Shown here: positions 4,909-9,076 of the stretch, piece by piece | Numbering within the stretch: position 1 is the first letter of the stretch | Layout of the letters: each line of letters starts with the position of its first letter | Source of the DNA: Prolixibacteraceae bacterium UBA5740 | GTDB lineage: Bacteria; Bacteroidota; Bacteroidia; Bacteroidales; Prolixibacteraceae | Assembly: GCA_002419285.1 (NCBI GenBank) | Contig: DIFU01000042.1 | Coordinates: 2,398 to 11,473, forward strand | Direction: 5' to 3' | Length of the DNA stretch: 9,076 nucleotides | Program-made: the position numbers and the translations under genes | The notes under the pieces: model-generated | What the model was told of the DNA's origin: nothing | The model's input: the letters and a program-made list of their open reading frames with translations, nothing else | Database searches by the model: none

Positions 4909-7653
4909 TTAATTGATTTTTTCGATACAAAGTTTATCGACGCCAAATATGGCGTGAATGATCCTTTCAAGCCTCCTTTTGTGCTGCTCGATGAGTCCGC
5001 CGGCCGGACTGGCACTTTCGGGCCGGGTAACGGGTTTCAGTCCCATGTGTCCCAGCTTCCGCTGGATGAAAGGCCAGGCACCCTGGTTTTCGGGTTCGTC
5101 CTGTGCCCAGATGCGGATTTCGGCGTTCGCGTATTTGTCGAGGACCTCCTGCATCTTCTGTTCAGGCAGCGGATAAAGCTGTTCGACCCTGACAATGGCC
5201 ACGCACTTGAACTCTTCCTCGTTGCGGTGTTTCAAAAGATCGTAGTAGAGCCGTCCGTTGGTGAATATCACCTTCCTGACCTTTGCGGGATCGGCAAAAT
5301 GGTCGTCGATCACCTCCTGGAATGTGCCATGCGACAAATCCTCGAGGGTTGATACCACCTGGGGGTGCCGCAGCAGACTTTTGGGGGTGAACACCACCAG
5401 CGGCAGGCGCTGGTTCATTTTCACCTGGCGGCGCAGCAGGTGGAACATATTGGCCGGGGTGGTCGGAACCACGATCTGCATGTTATTTCGGGCGGTAAGG
5501 CTCAGGAAACGCTCTATGCGGGCACTGGAGTGCTCGGGTCCCTGTCCTTCGTAACCGTGGGGCAAAAGAAGCGTGAGGTTATTCATGAGCCCCCATTTTT
5601 CAAAGGCCGAAGCGATATACTGGTCGATCACCACCTGGGCCACATTGGCAAAGTCGCCAAACTGGGCTTCCCAAAGGGTAAGGCTGCCGGGCTGTGCCAT
5701 GGCATAACCATACTCAAACCCAAGGACCGAATATTCGGCCAGGAGGGAGTTGTACACATTGAATGGCGCCTGATGGGGCGACACATGCTGCAGCGGTACA
5801 TACTTGTCGTCGCAGTCCTCGACGGTAAAGGCCGCGTGCCGGTGCGCGAAGGTACCCCGCTCGCTGTCCTGTCCGCTCAACCTCACCGGATGTCCCTCGT
5901 CGACCAGGGTGGCATAGGCCAGCAATTCGGCCATGGCCCAGTCGAGGCTGTTCTCGGCAACCATGGTCTTGCGGTCGGAAACGATCCGGTTTACCTTACT
6001 GAAGAAAGCCTGGTCGGCCGGCAAGGTGTTGATCCGTTCGGCGATGTCCTCGAGTTTCTTCCTGGGGACGGCCGTCTTCACCTTCTGGTTGAAGAAACCG
6101 GTTCCCGGCACATCGAATCCGGCATACTCCCTGGTGAGGAAGTTTCGGATGTCGAGCTTGCCGATCTTTTCGGATTCCTTGTATTTTTCTTCGAGACGAT
6201 TGTCAAAATCAATGACTTCCTGCCTGACCTCCTCCTGGGTCATGATGCCCATCTCGACCAGCTTGCGGCTGTATATGTCGCGCGGGTTGGGATGGCTGGC
6301 AATGATCTTGTAAAGGGTAGGCTGCGTGAAGCGGGGCTCGTCGCCCTCGTTGTGACCGTATTTACGGTAGCAAAGGATATCGATAAACACGTCGTTATGG
6401 TAGCGCTGCCTGAATTCCATGGCCAGTTTGACGGTATAGATCACCGCCTCGACATCGTCGCCATTGACATGGAACACGGGTGAGCGGGTCACCTTGGCTA
6501 TATCGGTACAATAGGTACTCGACCGCGCTTCGGTATAATTGGTGGTAAAGCCCACCTGGTTATTGATGACCATGTGAATGGTACCTCCGGTTTTGTAACC
6601 GGGAAGTTGTGCCATCTGAATGGTTTCATACACAATGCCCTGTGCTGCCATGGCGGCATCGCCATGGATCAGGATGGGTGCAAGCTTACTGAAGTCGCCC
6701 CCGTATTCCGAATCGATCCTCGACCGTGCCATGCCTTCCACTACCCCATCGACGGTCTCGAGGTGTGACGGGTTGGGCAGCAATTTCAGTTTGACCTTGT
6801 TCCCTTCATCGGTTTCGACTTCACTTTCGTATCCAAGATGGTATTTGACATCACCCAGGGAAATCCCGCTTTCATATTCGGTTCCATAAAACTCCTTGAA
6901 GATCCTCTCATAAGGTTTCTCCATGATGTTGGCCAGCACGTTCAACCGTCCGCGGTGGGCCATCCCGATGATGAACTCTTCGATACCCAGTTCGGCGCCC
7001 TTTTCGATGACGGCATCCAGGGCGGGGATGAGGGCTTCGGCCCCTTCGAGCGAGAAACGCTTGGCACCCACGAATTTCTTGTGGATAAAATTCTCGAATC
7101 CTACCGCCAGTTTCAAGTGATAGAAGAAATGGAGCCTTTTAGCGTCTGAATACTCCTGCTGGTTGCGGGTACCCTCCATTTTCTGGCGCAGCCACGCAAC
7201 CACCTCGGGATGGCGGATATAGACATACTCAACCGCCACCGAACCACAATAGGTCGCTTCGAGGTAGGCAATGATGTCCTTGAGTTTGGCCGGGCCGATG
7301 CCAATTTCATTGCCCGCCTGGAAAACCGTTTCCAGGTCTCCCTGCTCGAGACCGAAGTTTTCGATGTCGAGGGTCGGGGTATATTTCCGTCTTTGACGAA
7401 CGGGGTTGGTCTTTGTGAAAAGGTGGCCGCGCTGGCGATAACCATGAATCAGGTTCATGATGGCAAACTCCTTTTGGACAGCGTCCGTGTCGACCATGCC
7501 CCTTTTTTGGGGAAAATGCTTTAAGGCAAGATCAAAGCCGGAGAAAAAGTGTCTCCAGCTTTCATCAACTGACTGCGGATCACTGAGGTACGATCGGTAC
7601 AGATCGTCGATGGCTGAGAGTTCCTGGGCGCCCAGGGGGGAATTCATTTTCAT
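4909..7653 (-). CDS. sucA: 2-oxoglutarate dehydrogenase E1 component (thiamine diphosphate-dependent)
   Basis: E1 decarboxylates 2-oxoglutarate with thiamine diphosphate and passes the succinyl group to the lipoyl arm of SucB. The 914-residue length is typical for the homodimeric E1o family. The N-terminal segment IDDLYRSYLSDPQSVDESW (15-33) is the E1o N-terminal motif. MAHRGRLNVL (231-240) is the active-site His region. GDAA (331-334) to NNQVGFTT (364-371) is the thiamine diphosphate/Mg site, and KYGHNEGDEPRFTQP (431-445) is the family signature. GQDSERGTFAHRHA (594-607) and EAQFGDFAN (662-670) belong to the transketolase-like pyrimidine-binding domain. Met1 (7651-7653) and Met3 are both possible starts; the first is used because it is the longest reading. 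The gene sits 3 bp before sucB in the same operon. Long open frames on the + strand inside it (for example 5365-6483) are codon-bias shadows. Confidence 0.96.
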   Translation of the reverse strand: MKMNSPLGAQELSAIDDLYRSYLSDPQSVDESWRHFFSGFDLALKHFPQKRGMVDTDAVQKEFAIMNLIHGYRQRGHLFTKTNPVRQRRKYTPTLDIENFGLEQGDLETVFQAGNEIGIGPAKLKDIIAYLEATYCGSVAVEYVYIRHPEVVAWLRQKMEGTRNQQEYSDAKRLHFFYHLKLAVGFENFIHKKFVGAKRFSLEGAEALIPALDAVIEKGAELGIEEFIIGMAHRGRLNVLANIMEKPYERIFKEFYGTEYESGISLGDVKYHLGYESEVETDEGNKVKLKLLPNPSHLETVDGVVEGMARSRIDSEYGGDFSKLAPILIHGDAAMAAQGIVYETIQMAQLPGYKTGGTIHMVINNQVGFTTNYTEARSSTYCTDIAKVTRSPVFHVNGDDVEAVIYTVKLAMEFRQRYHNDVFIDILCYRKYGHNEGDEPRFTQPTLYKIIASHPNPRDIYSRKLVEMGIMTQEEVRQEVIDFDNRLEEKYKESEKIGKLDIRNFLTREYAGFDVPGTGFFNQKVKTAVPRKKLEDIAERINTLPADQAFFSKVNRIVSDRKTMVAENSLDWAMAELLAYATLVDEGHPVRLSGQDSERGTFAHRHAAFTVEDCDDKYVPLQHVSPHQAPFNVYNSLLAEYSVLGFEYGYAMAQPGSLTLWEAQFGDFANVAQVVIDQYIASAFEKWGLMNNLTLLLPHGYEGQGPEHSSARIERFLSLTARNNMQIVVPTTPANMFHLLRRQVKMNQRLPLVVFTPKSLLRHPQVVSTLEDLSHGTFQEVIDDHFADPAKVRKVIFTNGRLYYDLLKHRNEEEFKCVAIVRVEQLYPLPEQKMQEVLDKYANAEIRIWAQDEPENQGAWPFIQRKLGHMGLKPVTRPESASPAGGLIEQHKRRLERIIHAIFGVDKLCIEKIN

Positions 7654-7860
7654 ATCAATGATTTGACTTTAAAATCTCAGTATTTAACAACCAATACAAA
7701 GGTTAGTTTTCACTTTGACGGCATTTTTAACCAGCCAAAGCGAGAATTACAATAAACATTCATGCAGCAAGCACTTCAAACGATGAAGATATATTAACTT
7801 TTTGAAATGCCTAAATTTCGGATGCTGATTTTTAAGCCAGGGTTTGGGTACCCGGCAAGG
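7654..7860. other. Upstream region of sucA, no gene seen
   Basis: This AT-rich stretch is the presumed sucAB promoter region. On the - strand the nearest match to the Bacteroidota -7 element is AACCTTTG (7697-7704 on the + strand as CAAAGGTT), one base off the consensus, with no -33 element at the right distance. A GGGTACCC palindrome lies at 7846-7853. No riboswitch or operator is recognised. Confidence 0.4.
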
Positions 7861-8013
7861 TCAGTTATCGGTGATGACCTGGCCTGATTCGCGGTACAAA
7901 TCGGCCTTTCCGTCGAGCAAAACCGCAATGACGGTTACGTCCTTGTCGAGCACCTTTTCGGGGACATCGATATAGACTATTCCGGAATCACAACCAGACA
8001 GATAGAAAAACAT
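7861..8013 (-). pseudogene. Small 50-residue open frame, probable 3' gene remnant
   Basis: From ATG at 8011-8013 to TGA at 7861-7863 the frame encodes 50 residues starting MFFYLSGCDSGIVYIDVPEK, with later VTVIAVLLDGKADLYRESGQ. Codon use (GTC, CTC, GAC, AAG, ATC) resembles the neighbouring genes, and the segment is more GC-rich than its flanks, which suggests real coding history. The open frame continues upstream of the ATG for nine codons (FKIGSDEVE) to a TGA at 8041-8043, and the sense carries through, so the fragment may be the end of a longer protein whose 5' part was lost. LSGC looks like a lipobox, but the preceding segment is too short and uncharged to be a normal lipoprotein signal. 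No family is recognised. It lies 56 bp after the iorB stop on the same strand. Confidence 0.4.
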
Positions 8014-8069
8014 TTCCACTTCATCAGATCCTATTTTAAATCACACAATACCCTGAAAATACGAACCAT

Positions 8070-8663
8070 TTATACCGACGCGGCAACCAGCTGGTCGGAG
8101 ACAGCCCTGCCAGCCTGATAGGCCTTGATGTTTAACCTCACCACATCATCTCCTTTGCGAAGGAATACGGAGCCTATGGCCTTTTCGATTTCCTCGCTGG
8201 TGAAAGGCAGGAAAGGGGAAGTGGCTCCCAGCATGACCATGTTGGATCCCCGGGGATTCCCCAGCTCCTTTGCGATGGTTTCGGCATCAAGCAGCACGGC
8301 ATGCGGGAGTTTCCTGATCTCATTTTCGATGAGGGTAAAATCAGGATAATCGGGGATATTGTCGTAGATGGTTGAGTTGGAAACCACCCAACCGTCTTTG
8401 GTCAGAAACGGAAGATACCTGAGGGCTTCCATGGGCTCGACCGACAGGATGATGTCGGCCCCGGCCAGTGGGATCAGGTCGGAGGCAATGGGATAATCGG
8501 CGATGCGCAGGTGGGAAACCACCGCTCCGCCCCTTTGGCTCATGCCATGGGTTTCGGCCTGTTTCAGCGACAAGCCCTTATCGATGGCGGCAACGCCCAC
8601 GATGGCAGCAATGGAGAGAATTCCCTGACCACCGACACCTGCCAGAATAATATCTGTTTTCAT
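8070..8663 (-). CDS. iorB: Indolepyruvate:ferredoxin oxidoreductase beta subunit
   Basis: With IorA this subunit oxidatively decarboxylates aryl-2-oxo acids such as indolepyruvate to aryl-acetyl-CoA, reducing ferredoxin. It acts in the cytoplasm in aromatic amino-acid breakdown or, in reverse, synthesis. The 197 residues match the pyruvate-ferredoxin oxidoreductase gamma-type domain: a glycine-rich loop GVGGQG at 9-14, the family signature ETHGMSQRGG at 37-46, and NMVMLGA at 141-147. The length is normal for IorB. The ATG at 8661-8663 follows the iorA stop by 23 bp, so the genes are co-transcribed. A general 2-oxoacid:acceptor oxidoreductase of another substrate is possible, but ETHGMSQRGG next to an IorA-type partner favours indolepyruvate. 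Confidence 0.9.
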   Translation of the reverse strand: MKTDIILAGVGGQGILSIAAIVGVAAIDKGLSLKQAETHGMSQRGGAVVSHLRIADYPIASDLIPLAGADIILSVEPMEALRYLPFLTKDGWVVSNSTIYDNIPDYPDFTLIENEIRKLPHAVLLDAETIAKELGNPRGSNMVMLGATSPFLPFTSEEIEKAIGSVFLRKGDDVVRLNIKAYQAGRAVSDQLVAASV

Positions 8664-8686
8664 AATGGATTTTTCAGTTGATTGAA

Positions 8687-9076
8687 TTATGCCTTTCTCT
8701 TATCCCGTTTATCGCGAGCCAGTTTCTGGATGCAAGGCCTTCGGGCAATGATCACCGATACGCCTGCATAAGCCATTTCTTCGCGAATGACCCGTACCAT
8801 TTCGTCGTGGTTCTTTTTCAGGGGAACCACCAGCCTTATATGTTCAGGCTCCACTCCCACCCCTTCACAAATATTCTCAATCTTGCCGACTGCCCCTGAA
8901 TCCTGTCCGCCGGTCATGGCCACAGCCTCATTATCAAGAATAATGACGGTAACCTTCGATTGCTGGTTCACGCAATCGAGCAACCCGGTGATTCCCGAAT
9001 GGGTAAAGGTGGAGTCGCCGATCACGGCAAAAGAGGGAACCAGTCCGGCATCGGCCGCGCCTTTGGCCATGGTGAC
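8687..9076 (-). CDS. iorA: Indolepyruvate:ferredoxin oxidoreductase alpha subunit, C-terminal part (partial)
   Basis: The gene enters from the right edge; 129 residues to the stop TAA (8687-8689) are visible. The frame stays open to the edge (VTMAKGAAD...), so the Met at 9068-9070 is internal. The visible part is the thiamine diphosphate-binding domain: GDSTFTHSGITGL, then ILDNEAVAMTGGQ, giving the GDS...N metal/diphosphate motif of the IorA family. The protein ends in ARRPCIQKLARDKRDKRKA soon after this domain. The C-terminal ferredoxin-like domain with two CxxCxxCxxxC clusters that archaeal IorA carries is absent. Shorter IorA forms of about 530 residues are, to my recollection, usual in Bacteroidota, so this is likely a natural variant. 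The basic tail is a further small feature. It is the first gene of the iorAB pair. Confidence 0.9.
   Translation of the reverse strand, partial: VTMAKGAADAGLVPSFAVIGDSTFTHSGITGLLDCVNQQSKVTVIILDNEAVAMTGGQDSGAVGKIENICEGVGVEPEHIRLVVPLKKNHDEMVRVIREEMAYAGVSVIIARRPCIQKLARDKRDKRKA

Noticed and set aside
5365..6483. A 372-codon open frame on the + strand inside sucA
   Set aside because: It is antisense to a well-conserved E1 gene, has no recognisable domain, and is explained by third-position GC bias of the real gene.
7697..7740. Bacteroidota promoter for sucA
   Set aside because: The -7 candidate is one base off the consensus, and the nearest TTTG upstream is about 30 bp away instead of 19-21.
7836..7856. 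Terminator hairpin after the small frame upstream of sucA
   Set aside because: The GCC...GGC stem is only six pairs with a wobble, and on the - strand it is followed by A-rich sequence, not a T-run.

Overview
The window reads as a chromosomal segment of a Bacteroidota bacterium, probably from the Bacteroidales/Marinilabiliales side. The evidence is the sequence character of the 2-oxoglutarate dehydrogenase and indolepyruvate oxidoreductase genes, start codons mostly without a Shine-Dalgarno sequence, and an intergenic CACCCC...GGGGT hairpin repeat that I recall as common in that phylum. This placement is inference; no rRNA or marker gene is present.

The left part (1-3026, + strand) looks accessory. 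It opens with a repeated 12-codon segment (1-60) that may be the end of another gene or of a mobile element. An AT-rich stretch follows, holding four 24-bp tandem units (91-186) just upstream of a Fic-family AMP-transferase gene (223-1749). The Fic protein has an AbiEi-like winged-helix N-terminus and its own inhibitory S-x-x-x-E-G motif. Next comes an unrecognised 395-residue protein built from 25-residue Trp/Asn-rich repeats (1839-3026).

The 607-bp gap (3027-3633) separates convergent transcription units and is packed with structure: possible remnants of a decayed gene, a tandem REP-like hairpin pair, a perfect 16-bp-stem hairpin, and a second nested inverted repeat carrying a GTCATCCTGA...AAGGATCT motif.

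The right part (3634-9076, - strand) is core metabolism with visibly higher GC. sucA (E1) and sucB (E2) of the 2-oxoglutarate dehydrogenase complex are separated by 3 bp and must be co-transcribed. Upstream of sucA is a 416-bp gap (7654-8069) holding a 50-codon open frame that is probably a gene remnant. Beyond it lie iorB and the 3' end of iorA, encoding a ferredoxin-dependent indolepyruvate oxidoreductase. Both complexes oxidatively decarboxylate 2-oxo acids to CoA thioesters: one through lipoate and NAD, the other through ferredoxin.

I see no complete new multigene system. The least-explained items are the Trp-repeat protein, the 24-bp array in front of the Fic gene, and the layered inverted repeats between the two halves.
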